From contig JAHDGU010000021.1 of the NCBI GenBank assembly GCA_020627535.1, positions 1 through 50,637 on the forward strand: 50,637 nucleotides of DNA. The letters run 5' to 3'. This stretch comes from Saprospiraceae bacterium. Its GTDB lineage: Bacteria; Bacteroidota; Bacteroidia; Chitinophagales; Saprospiraceae. The translations under genes were made by a program, and so were the position numbers. Below the pieces are notes generated by a model. That model made no database searches, had not been told where the DNA came from, and saw only the letters and a program-made list of their open reading frames with translations. Numbering within the stretch: position 1 is the first letter of the stretch; the number at the start of each line of letters is the position of its first letter. Shown piece after piece: positions 1 through 7,990 of the stretch.

Positions 1-55
1 TGAAACAACTTGGAAACACTTAGTTTTAAACGCACCTAATTAAGGGTAGCTTACA
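1..55. repeat. Left copy of inverted terminal repeat (probable IS end)
   Basis: This 55-base stretch matches the reverse complement of 50583-50637 with two mismatches (positions 2 and 10). Read outward from the unique DNA it begins TGTAAGCTACCC, the TG start typical of IS3-family ends. The match is too long for a simple IS inverted repeat, so both window ends probably hold the same end of two copies of one element, truncated by the contig edge. No transposase coding is visible. Confidence 0.8.
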
Positions 56-111
56 ATTCTCCCAATTTTCCCTTTTTGACTCGCAGATGCCACTAGTACT
101 AGCCAAAGTCT

Positions 112-819
112 CTAGAAAAATCCATTTTGCACTATTCCGTACACAAAGATTCCAACTGATATGGAAAAACCCACCATAAATGATATATAGGACAGCTCCA
201 TTAATATTATCGACTTGCGTTGATGTTTTTCAAATAGAAACATTGCCCTAACCTGATTACCTATTTGCAACTTCTGGCTTTTAACAGTCTTATCATAGGC
301 ATTCTCATAGTCATCTAATGAAACACTGTTATTAAATCCAATAGTAAATATCCGCTCCTCTAGATTGCTGTATTTCCCAACAATCTGCTCCAGATACTTT
401 TTAAGAAATGAGAAAGCATTTGGTCGCGACCCATTAATAGCCAGCATTAATGATACAAATGAAAATGTAACTAGAGATACACCAATGACTGATCCACACT
501 GTATCTCTTTGATATAATCATAAAATATCACAACTGCTGATATAATGGTTGAATTTACACGAATCATAATAGCCGCCTTTCTATCTATCACATTGACGGT
601 ATTCACATACAACTTGTTCTGATTTCTCAAGAAGGTTGCAAACGCTTTTCGCGGCTCACGCTTCGTTTCAAAAATAGGGGAATCACTCTCATTCCTCTGC
701 TTTTCAATAGCTTTCGCACGTCTTTTCCTCGCTTTTCCTTCCGCCATCTCTTTTCTTAACTCAGACTTTATCTCTTCCTTTAAATTACTTCTAAGCTCTA
801 GTAAGACATCTTTTTCCAT
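112..819 (-). CDS. PycTM/DUF5706-like membrane protein (Pycsar effector-like)
   Basis: A 235-residue membrane protein. Residues 1-60 are highly charged and probably helical or coiled coil. Hydrophobic segments lie at about 84-102, 109-129 and 206-230. DRKA (79-82) directly before the first membrane helix, RP (132-133) after the second, and a soluble linker before the last helix follow the pattern I know for PycTM (DUF5706) proteins, the effectors of Pycsar antiphage systems that open the membrane when bound by cCMP or cUMP. This is family resemblance by eye. It is the last gene of a minus-strand series, 92 bases after a potassium channel. A pyrimidine cyclase, the usual partner, is not in the window but could lie beyond the left edge. 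Base composition is AT-rich like its neighbours. Confidence 0.6.
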   Translation of the reverse strand: MEKDVLLELRSNLKEEIKSELRKEMAEGKARKRRAKAIEKQRNESDSPIFETKREPRKAFATFLRNQNKLYVNTVNVIDRKAAIMIRVNSTIISAVVIFYDYIKEIQCGSVIGVSLVTFSFVSLMLAINGSRPNAFSFLKKYLEQIVGKYSNLEERIFTIGFNNSVSLDDYENAYDKTVKSQKLQIGNQVRAMFLFEKHQRKSIILMELSYISFMVGFSISVGIFVYGIVQNGFF

Positions 820-911
820 ATTTCACTATTATAGGTTAAGTACAAACTAACTACTCGTAGCGCTATTTACAGATCACTACTATATTTAATGCTTATTCTG
901 CCATAGCGATG

Positions 912-1604
912 TCACATTTGCCTTGTCGACGTGTATTTCGCCACGAACATTGCCATGACAACTGTAATATATATCTGACCTGCTATGCTCAAGATTATAG
1001 TCGCCATTTTAGATATAGCATTCAGCGGAACTATATCTCCAAAACCAATTGACGTGATCGTTATAAAACTGAAATATATAAAATTGAAATAGTCACCTGC
1101 GCCTTCAAAACTGAACGAATTCGGTATCCATAAATTTACAATCATAAATATGAATGACGACATAACACCCAAGATCAAATATCCACACACCACGGATAGT
1201 ATAGCATTGAAATCTACTATACTAGCTTTCCAAGCACTCAACACTACCTTATAAAAAAGCCAGTAGAAGAATGCAAACATAAGAACAGAAACAAATGTAC
1301 TCCCACCGCATGATTCTTTAAATGTTGCTTGGTGTACGCCTAAAATAAGACCTCCCAAAACAAAGTGCAAAGCAAAACTCAACATGCGAGTTGACGCATA
1401 GAATGGGCCCAGAAATATAACAATGGCTAGACAGAAATCTCTGACCCAAATATAATCTGGAAACTTGATGCTCATGGCCCCACTTAGCAGTAGCCCCAAA
1501 ATTGATAACAGCATATAAAGATAGTTCGGGTTGTCGAACGAATTCTGCAACCACGACTTGGCTTTCTTTAATATCTTGTTACCATCACAGACCAAAATAC
1601 TCAT
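912..1604 (-). CDS. Potassium channel family protein
   Basis: A 230-residue integral membrane protein. Five hydrophobic segments (about 28-45, 53-71, 75-92, 101-124, 132-158) precede a pore loop (173-190) carrying the selectivity filter TSIGFGD at 184-190 and a final helix at 197-222. The filter and flanking helices are those of the Ion_trans_2 potassium channel superfamily. The protein ends right after the last helix, so there is no RCK, cyclic-nucleotide or other cytosolic gating domain. It lies 47 bases after the polyphosphate kinase and 92 bases before the PycTM-like gene on the same strand. Ion selectivity is inferred from the filter; gating is unknown. Confidence 0.85.
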   Translation of the reverse strand: MSILVCDGNKILKKAKSWLQNSFDNPNYLYMLLSILGLLLSGAMSIKFPDYIWVRDFCLAIVIFLGPFYASTRMLSFALHFVLGGLILGVHQATFKESCGGSTFVSVLMFAFFYWLFYKVVLSAWKASIVDFNAILSVVCGYLILGVMSSFIFMIVNLWIPNSFSFEGAGDYFNFIYFSFITITSIGFGDIVPLNAISKMATIILSIAGQIYITVVMAMFVAKYTSTRQM

Positions 1605-1651
1605 TGAATTATACTATACTGACTATTGACCTATTCAATCTCAATTCACGA

Positions 1652-3652
1652 TCATTCAACACCATCCCATAACAACTCATATGACTTAAACTGAGATGAC
1701 TTTCCCGTTCTACTATCACTTAAGTATCTATTACTCTGTTTCTCATCAATAATACGAGCCTTAGCGCTGTCATTTAGTTGCAAATCCAACAGTCTACGTA
1801 CCGTTTTCTTTATAGACGGATCAACTATGGGCGCAACAACTTCTATACGACTATCAAGATTACGCCTCATCCAATCTGCAGAACCTAAATACATTTTATC
1901 ATCTCCATTATTACAAAAAAGGAATATTCTGCTATGCTCTAAAAATTGATCCACAATACTCCTAACTCTGATATTTTCACTTAATCCATCAACACCAGGC
2001 ACCAAACAGCATATGCCTCTTACAATCAGATCAACATTGACACCCACACCACTTGCTTCATATAGAAGATCAATCATACCTTTATCCTCAAGGCTATTCA
2101 TTTTAGCAATTATGTATGCCTTTTTTCCTGCCTTAGCGTTTTTGATCTCCTTATGAATCAACTTTTCAAACTTAGACCTAAGTGAAAATGGCGCTACTAA
2201 CAGCTTCTTTGTTCTCGGAACTATGATCTTTTGCTGTAGGAGTAAAAAGACTTGGTTTAGCTCCTTAACCATATCTTGGTCTGAAGTAAACAAAGCCAAA
2301 TCAGTGTATAGCTTAGCCGTATTCTCATTAAAATTTCCTGAACTAACGTAAGCACTTCCGATCGTATCTGAGTTATGCTTGTAAAGAATCAATAAGATTT
2401 TAGAATGCACTTTCACACCAGGAAAACTGTACTGAACGGTCGCACCTGCTGCTATAAATTTTTCTCCCCATAGGAAGTTATTTGTTTCATCAAAACGAGC
2501 CTTAGTCTCTATGAAGATGAATACCTTCTTGCCATTACGTAGACAGTTAAGGAGAGCCTCTGCAACCTTCGACTCTCTTGATATCCTATAAAGTGAAATT
2601 TTGATCTCCTCTACTTTAGGATCATTAGAACATTCCTCCAATAAGCGTATCACATATTTGAAGGAATGGTACGGATAATGCAAAAACAGATCTTGTTGAT
2701 CTACCAAATCTATCAGTGACTTTGCTTCCTCCATTATGGGTTTATCTAGTGGCGACATTTCTTCCACTGTTGTTAATGAATCAAATAACTTCCTCTGATC
2801 GAACAGATCTCTTAAATTGTGATATGCGTTACCCTTAATGATATCAATTTCATTCAACTCATGAACCATAACCAGATGCTGTAATAACTTATCATCTATT
2901 TCATGCTCCACATAGAATCTCGTAATTTGTCCTTTCTCTCGATTTTTTAACGCGTTCTTCAATTTGACCATCAAATCACCCTCATACTCGTCGTCTATAT
3001 AGAGCTCCGCGTCTCGTGAAGCCTTAATTGTATAAAATTCACAACCGTATTTCCTGGTTAGGTTGAATTTATATATGTCATCTAAAAAAGTAATAGCTTG
3101 CCCACTTTTCTTCCCAGGAAGCTTGATTATTCTAGAATGAGCATCAGTAATCTCATGATAAATGACAGTATCGTCGTTGACTAGTCCGACAATGTAAGAT
3201 CTCTCGTTTACCAAAAAACAATTTTGGCAACTCTCGACATTGTCTTCCTCTACAAATTTATCGAATAGATATTTACTAAACACTCTTTGCTCAACATCAA
3301 AATTCTTATGACCGATATAAGCAAAACCTCTTTCTTGAAGTGCCGGTGTGATTTTGTTCTCTAAAAATGACTCACATTCTCCTAATTGCAAGTTCACTTC
3401 ATTCAATATATCTACGAGTAATTTGTTCGGCTTTGAAATCAGTCTCTTCCTTAATGACTTTTTCAGATCCTTTATCTGACGAATTGCTGAGACTCGAACC
3501 TTAAAGAACTCATCAAGATTTGAATAAAATATAGCCAAGAACTTCAATTGATCAAATATACTGTTGCGATCGTCCCTCGCCTCTTGTAATACTCTATGAT
3601 TGAACCTAAGCCATGACAGATCTCTATTATAACATTTTACTTTCATCGACAT
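1652..3652 (-). CDS. ppk1: Polyphosphate kinase (PPK1)
   Basis: A 666-residue PPK1, close to the family length of about 690. It polymerises the gamma phosphate of ATP into polyphosphate. The N-terminus has the family signature NRDLSWLRFNHRVLQEA followed by SNLDEFFKVRVSAI. The first phospholipase-D-like half has VHSKILLI with His416, equivalent to the autophosphorylated histidine (His435 in E. coli), then SSGNFNENTAKLYTDLALFT. The second half has EHSRIFLF (equivalent of His592) and SADWMRRNLDSRIEV. The position 19 residues after the catalytic histidine, His454 in E. coli, is tyrosine here. Start ATG at 3652; a second ATG two codons in is equally possible. It follows the RND pump gene by 55 bases on the same strand. 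Confidence 0.93.
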   Translation of the reverse strand: MSMKVKCYNRDLSWLRFNHRVLQEARDDRNSIFDQLKFLAIFYSNLDEFFKVRVSAIRQIKDLKKSLRKRLISKPNKLLVDILNEVNLQLGECESFLENKITPALQERGFAYIGHKNFDVEQRVFSKYLFDKFVEEDNVESCQNCFLVNERSYIVGLVNDDTVIYHEITDAHSRIIKLPGKKSGQAITFLDDIYKFNLTRKYGCEFYTIKASRDAELYIDDEYEGDLMVKLKNALKNREKGQITRFYVEHEIDDKLLQHLVMVHELNEIDIIKGNAYHNLRDLFDQRKLFDSLTTVEEMSPLDKPIMEEAKSLIDLVDQQDLFLHYPYHSFKYVIRLLEECSNDPKVEEIKISLYRISRESKVAEALLNCLRNGKKVFIFIETKARFDETNNFLWGEKFIAAGATVQYSFPGVKVHSKILLILYKHNSDTIGSAYVSSGNFNENTAKLYTDLALFTSDQDMVKELNQVFLLLQQKIIVPRTKKLLVAPFSLRSKFEKLIHKEIKNAKAGKKAYIIAKMNSLEDKGMIDLLYEASGVGVNVDLIVRGICCLVPGVDGLSENIRVRSIVDQFLEHSRIFLFCNNGDDKMYLGSADWMRRNLDSRIEVVAPIVDPSIKKTVRRLLDLQLNDSAKARIIDEKQSNRYLSDSRTGKSSQFKSYELLWDGVE

Positions 3653-3707
3653 TGTGCTATTCCAGTTTTAGCTAAAATGATTGCTTAGCGTGAGTTTGCA
3701 TAATTCT

Positions 3708-6700
3708 CTACTCACGATATAATACCATATACATCACTGGCACAAAAACTAGAGTGATCATAGTACCAAATAGCAGGCCTACCATGATAGCCGCAGCCAA
3801 GGGCTCCCACATAACACCACCTCCCATATATAGAGGAATCATACCTAGTACAGTTGTAAATGTCGTGAGCATAATAGGGCGAAACCGCTGTAAGCAAGCC
3901 TCCTTTACAGCATCTACTACCACCAATCCTCTAGTCTGTTCAATCTCTATTCTATCCAACAAGACTATGGCATTATTAATGATAATACCCGCCAAGGATA
4001 TAATACCTAGAAAAGCAAAAAATCCTAAGTAACTTCTAAGAACCACTAATCCTACTGAGACCCCAATTATACCAAGTGGGATGGTCATAAGTATTATAAG
4101 CGTCTTCCTGAAAGAATTGAATTGAATGATCAAAAGCATTATGATAATAAATCCAGATAAAGGTAACCAGCTGACCACATTACCCATGGCTGAGCTCTGC
4201 GTATCATGATCACCTCCCAACACATAACTATAACCATCGGGCCATTCTGCTCCCATCTGCTCATCCAGCCAAGGTGTCATAGCAGCCATAATACCTGCCG
4301 TATTACCATCCTCAGTGATATTCGAGGATATCTTAATGCTTCGCTTAAGATCCTTCCGAAATATACTGGAGTACTCCCACACTACATCCACCTCTGCTAC
4401 CTGTGATAAAGGGACATTAGCACCCGTCATTTGAGAATAGATATTGATACTTTCCAAATTTTGCAACTCAAGATCATCGTGATTTATGTCACGCATAATA
4501 ATATTTATATTCTCTTTGCCTTCTCGATACGTACCAATATTATATCCACTTAGTGCAGTGCGCAGAGAAACAGCAATATCTTGATTGCTTAGCCCAGCGT
4601 TTTGTGTTTTTACTGGATCTATTTCAAGAATAACTTTTTTCGTCTTCGCACCCCAATCATCCTCAATATTTTTTGTACCATACTGCTTTGCCAACTTGGC
4701 TTTAACACTAGCCGCTATCTCCGTTAATATTTTAGGATCATCGCCAGAGACCTTGATCTCGATAGGCGTTCCACCACTCCCCCCACCTGCACTCAGTCTT
4801 CTGACCTTTATATTCGCAGTAGGAAAAGTTTTATACACGAAACTATCCAACTTGGCAATGACATGAGAATTCGCTTCTCCAGAAGTCGTGTTGACAAGCA
4901 TGTGTGCATAGTTAGGATTAGGTTCATCTGGCAGATAACCCAAATCATAAGAATGAGGCCCCTTGCCTACAAATGATGACCAATTCACAACACCTTCTCG
5001 ATCACCACCGTCTTCAATCGCCAATTCTTCACTCAAGTACTTTTCTATTCCTTCTATGACTTCCATAGTCGCATCTATGCGACTACCTTGTGGTAGCTTG
5101 ACATCTACGGTAACCAAACTTCTGACCGACTCTGGAAAGAATAATAATGTCACTACTTGAAACAAACCAAGAGAACCCACAAACATGCCAATAATGACTG
5201 CTAACGTCTTCAACTTATTTCTTAAAGAAACGTCTATAAGCTTTTCATACTGACCTTTCATACTTCCTATGATCCTGTCAATAATTGATTTTTTATCAGG
5301 ATCTGCCCTATCTACCTTGAGGAAGAAATAGCAAAGTAGCGTAACCATCGTCATAGAAAGAATCCAGGAAGACACCAAGGCAATCGTGACTACTATAAAC
5401 AAAACACCCGATAATTCTCCCATACTACCTTCTGACAAGAAAAAAGAAAGAAAAGCAGCAGATGTCGTTAATGTGGAAATGAGCAACGGAATAACTAATT
5501 CGTCACAAGCCTCCTTAACGGCTCTCAACTTGTCTAAACCATCCTCAAGTTTTACGAGTATCGTTTCTGCAACAACAACGCCGTTGTCCACCATAAGACC
5601 CAATGCCATGATCAACGCTGCCAATGAAACTTGGTTAATACCAGTCCCGCAGAAGTTCATAATGAGGAATGTTGACAATATTACCATAGGCACTAGTGCG
5701 GCTATAATAAAGCCAGTTCTAAAACCCAAAAAAATCAACATGACGACGAGAACTAATATCACCGTCTGGAATAGATTACTGACAAAATTACTTACCTGAG
5801 CATCGACAAATGTATCCAAGGAAGCCAGTCGCTCTATCTGTAATCCTGCTGGCAACTCAGCTCTGATATCCTTGAGTTTTTCATCCACAGCTGCCCCTAA
5901 ATTGACGATATTAGCTCCGCCCTTTAAGTTAATTGCTATTGCGACAGCTCGCTTTCCTCCAACCTTTGTAATCGCACCCTCAGGTGTTTGATAACCTCTT
6001 GTGATAAATGCTATATCTTTTAGTAACAGAGATTGTCCTTTAGAAGATCGGATGATTGTATTCTTTATTTCGTCAACACTATTAAAGTTTCCTGTTGGTT
6101 CAATAATCAAGCGCTCGTTTCCAATATTCAATTCACCCCCAGAAAACAATATGTTTGTACCCGCAAGCACCTGCTGTACTTGTGTTGGTGTAATATTGAG
6201 ACTTGCCATCTTAGCATTGTCAAATTCTACGATGACTTGCTCAGTTTGATCGCCGCCGATTTCGACTTTTGCTGCATCATCTATGGTGATGAGCTCATCT
6301 CGTATTTCTTCCGCTATTTTCTTTAATTCGGCGTAGGAGTATTCCATGTTTCCCTCCTCGTCTTCTGATGATACCAAACCCAGTAATATACCATAGACAA
6401 CACCAACCTCTTCATCTTTTATTTCATACCTGACTCCCTCTGGGAATTGAGTAGCATCTAATTTCCTTCTAATCCGGTCCCAGATAGCTTGCATCTCTTC
6501 AGCAGGAACTTCATCTCTGAGGGTCACTGTTGATGCAGATAATCCAGATCTAGATTCAGAAGTGATTTCTTTGAGCTCAGGAATCTCTTGTACTTTCTCT
6601 TCGATCTTTCTTGTAACAAGATTTTCAACTCTATCAGGTCCAGCTCCTGGAAATGGGGCTATGATCTTAGCCACTCTTACCGTGAATGGTGGCATACTAT

Positions 6701-6803
6701 CTTTGGACAAGCTGAAATAACTCATTAGTCCAGCTATGGCCACACATATGAAAATTGTTATGGCTACTCTACTTCTCTTTATGGCAAATTCCGTTAAGTT
6801 CAT
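3708..6803 (-). CDS. RND efflux transporter permease (AcrB/HAE1 type)
   Basis: A 1031-residue inner-membrane permease of the RND superfamily, of full family length. The N-terminal cytoplasmic stretch and first helix (NLTEFAIKRSRVAITIFI) are followed by a large periplasmic porter region, a helix bundle around residues 340-500, a second porter region and a C-terminal helix bundle. Helix 4 carries GLMVDNGVVVAET near residue 404, where AcrB has VDD, and the helix-10 region has GIIINNAIVLLD where AcrB has a lysine, so the proton-relay residues differ from AcrB. It starts 8 bases after the membrane-fusion gene, and with the TolC-like gene completes a tripartite pump. Substrate is not predictable from sequence. 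Confidence 0.93.
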   Translation of the reverse strand: MNLTEFAIKRSRVAITIFICVAIAGLMSYFSLSKDSMPPFTVRVAKIIAPFPGAGPDRVENLVTRKIEEKVQEIPELKEITSESRSGLSASTVTLRDEVPAEEMQAIWDRIRRKLDATQFPEGVRYEIKDEEVGVVYGILLGLVSSEDEEGNMEYSYAELKKIAEEIRDELITIDDAAKVEIGGDQTEQVIVEFDNAKMASLNITPTQVQQVLAGTNILFSGGELNIGNERLIIEPTGNFNSVDEIKNTIIRSSKGQSLLLKDIAFITRGYQTPEGAITKVGGKRAVAIAINLKGGANIVNLGAAVDEKLKDIRAELPAGLQIERLASLDTFVDAQVSNFVSNLFQTVILVLVVMLIFLGFRTGFIIAALVPMVILSTFLIMNFCGTGINQVSLAALIMALGLMVDNGVVVAETILVKLEDGLDKLRAVKEACDELVIPLLISTLTTSAAFLSFFLSEGSMGELSGVLFIVVTIALVSSWILSMTMVTLLCYFFLKVDRADPDKKSIIDRIIGSMKGQYEKLIDVSLRNKLKTLAVIIGMFVGSLGLFQVVTLLFFPESVRSLVTVDVKLPQGSRIDATMEVIEGIEKYLSEELAIEDGGDREGVVNWSSFVGKGPHSYDLGYLPDEPNPNYAHMLVNTTSGEANSHVIAKLDSFVYKTFPTANIKVRRLSAGGGSGGTPIEIKVSGDDPKILTEIAASVKAKLAKQYGTKNIEDDWGAKTKKVILEIDPVKTQNAGLSNQDIAVSLRTALSGYNIGTYREGKENINIIMRDINHDDLELQNLESINIYSQMTGANVPLSQVAEVDVVWEYSSIFRKDLKRSIKISSNITEDGNTAGIMAAMTPWLDEQMGAEWPDGYSYVLGGDHDTQSSAMGNVVSWLPLSGFIIIMLLIIQFNSFRKTLIILMTIPLGIIGVSVGLVVLRSYLGFFAFLGIISLAGIIINNAIVLLDRIEIEQTRGLVVVDAVKEACLQRFRPIMLTTFTTVLGMIPLYMGGGVMWEPLAAAIMVGLLFGTMITLVFVPVMYMVLYRE

Positions 6804-6811
6804 CTGAGGTT

Positions 6812-7990
6812 CTATTTTGAGTGATAAAGGCTCACAAGCATCCCATCTTGTAGCATGTTTAATCCAGCACTTACGATCATTTCTCCTCCCGAGAGACCAT
6901 CCAATACTTCAAAATTGGCATCGTGCACTTTTCCCACTTTTACAGCTCTTCTTTTGCAGATGTACTCGTCCTTATCTTCACTGATGATGTACACATATCG
7001 TCCTTGGTTATCTTCACCGATAGCACTCGATGGCACAAGTATAGATTCGCCATTTTCCTCTTGGTCAGAAAATATGAATTTCGCAATTGCTGGCATACCT
7101 GGACGGATCCGGGCATCATTCTCTTTCATTCTGACTGTAACCGGATAGGTATTTCCTATGGCATTATAACCAATCTCATGGACAGCACCCTTTAGTTGGA
7201 CATCCTTCAATGTATTGAAAGTGACGATCACCTCCTGATTAGGCTTTACAGATGCTATGTTCTTTTCTGGAATGCCAACTTCTATATCCGGTTTACCCTC
7301 AGAGTTGATAACCATAATTGGCTGCCCCTGTGCTGCGAGTTCGTTTGGCTCTATATTTATTTCGGTTATGATTCCAGAGAATGGGGCTGTCATCCTAGTG
7401 TAGCTGACTTGATTAGAAGCGGACTTCGTTTGGCTTTGGGATGATCTCAGAGCTGACTGCGCTGCTGCGATCTGTGTATTGACGGCCTTATAATTGGCTT
7501 GTGCGCTTTTACAAGAAGACTTCGCCTGTTCAAACTCACTAATGGAAATACTATTTGTTTCATATAGTTTTTCATAACGTTTATAGTTTGACTCAGCTGT
7601 GACCAATGCAGATCTTGCGTTTTCTAGTTGTGCCTGGGCATTTTCTACTTGTGCCTTAGAATTATCTATTCCAGCTAAGGACGCATTGTAGCTCACTTGA
7701 TAGTCGGATGCATCCAATACTGCTAGAATCTGGCCTTTTTGGACCTTCTCTCCAACTTTAACCTTTACCGCATTTAACGTACCAGAGACCTTAAAGCTCA
7801 ATTGCGCCTCTCTCTGTGATTTTGCTAATCCTGTGAAGCTTTGACTCTCGTTCACGTCTGTGCTCCGTACAGTCACATATTTTACAGGTTTAATTCTAGT
7901 TGTTGTATCTTTTGTATTGCTTTCACTGCACGAGCTTATTGTCATGATACACGTGCAGAATATTATTATTCTATTTATCATTAGAATCAT
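6812..7990 (-). CDS. RND efflux membrane-fusion (periplasmic adaptor) lipoprotein
   Basis: A 392-residue adaptor that bridges the RND permease and the outer membrane factor. The N-terminus is a lipoprotein signal with lipobox ISSC (Cys21). Then come the first lipoyl half-motif (VKVGEKVQKGQILAVLDASD), a long Ala/Gln-rich coiled coil (about residues 120-195), the second lipoyl half (RMTAPFSGIITEINIEPNE), a beta barrel and the membrane-proximal domain. The start ATG at 7990 overlaps the end of the TolC-like gene by 20 bases; an ATG at 7981 is an alternative that keeps the signal peptide. Overlap upstream and 8-base spacing downstream indicate translational coupling within the efflux operon. Confidence 0.93.
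   Translation of the reverse strand: MILMINRIIIFCTCIMTISSCSESNTKDTTTRIKPVKYVTVRSTDVNESQSFTGLAKSQREAQLSFKVSGTLNAVKVKVGEKVQKGQILAVLDASDYQVSYNASLAGIDNSKAQVENAQAQLENARSALVTAESNYKRYEKLYETNSISISEFEQAKSSCKSAQANYKAVNTQIAAAQSALRSSQSQTKSASNQVSYTRMTAPFSGIITEINIEPNELAAQGQPIMVINSEGKPDIEVGIPEKNIASVKPNQEVIVTFNTLKDVQLKGAVHEIGYNAIGNTYPVTVRMKENDARIRPGMPAIAKFIFSDQEENGESILVPSSAIGEDNQGRYVYIISEDKDEYICKRRAVKVGKVHDANFEVLDGLSGGEMIVSAGLNMLQDGMLVSLYHSK

Noticed and set aside
3712-6326. Several open frames opposite the RND pump gene
   Set aside because: Shadow frames of a strongly conserved coding region; the translations are low-complexity and matchless.
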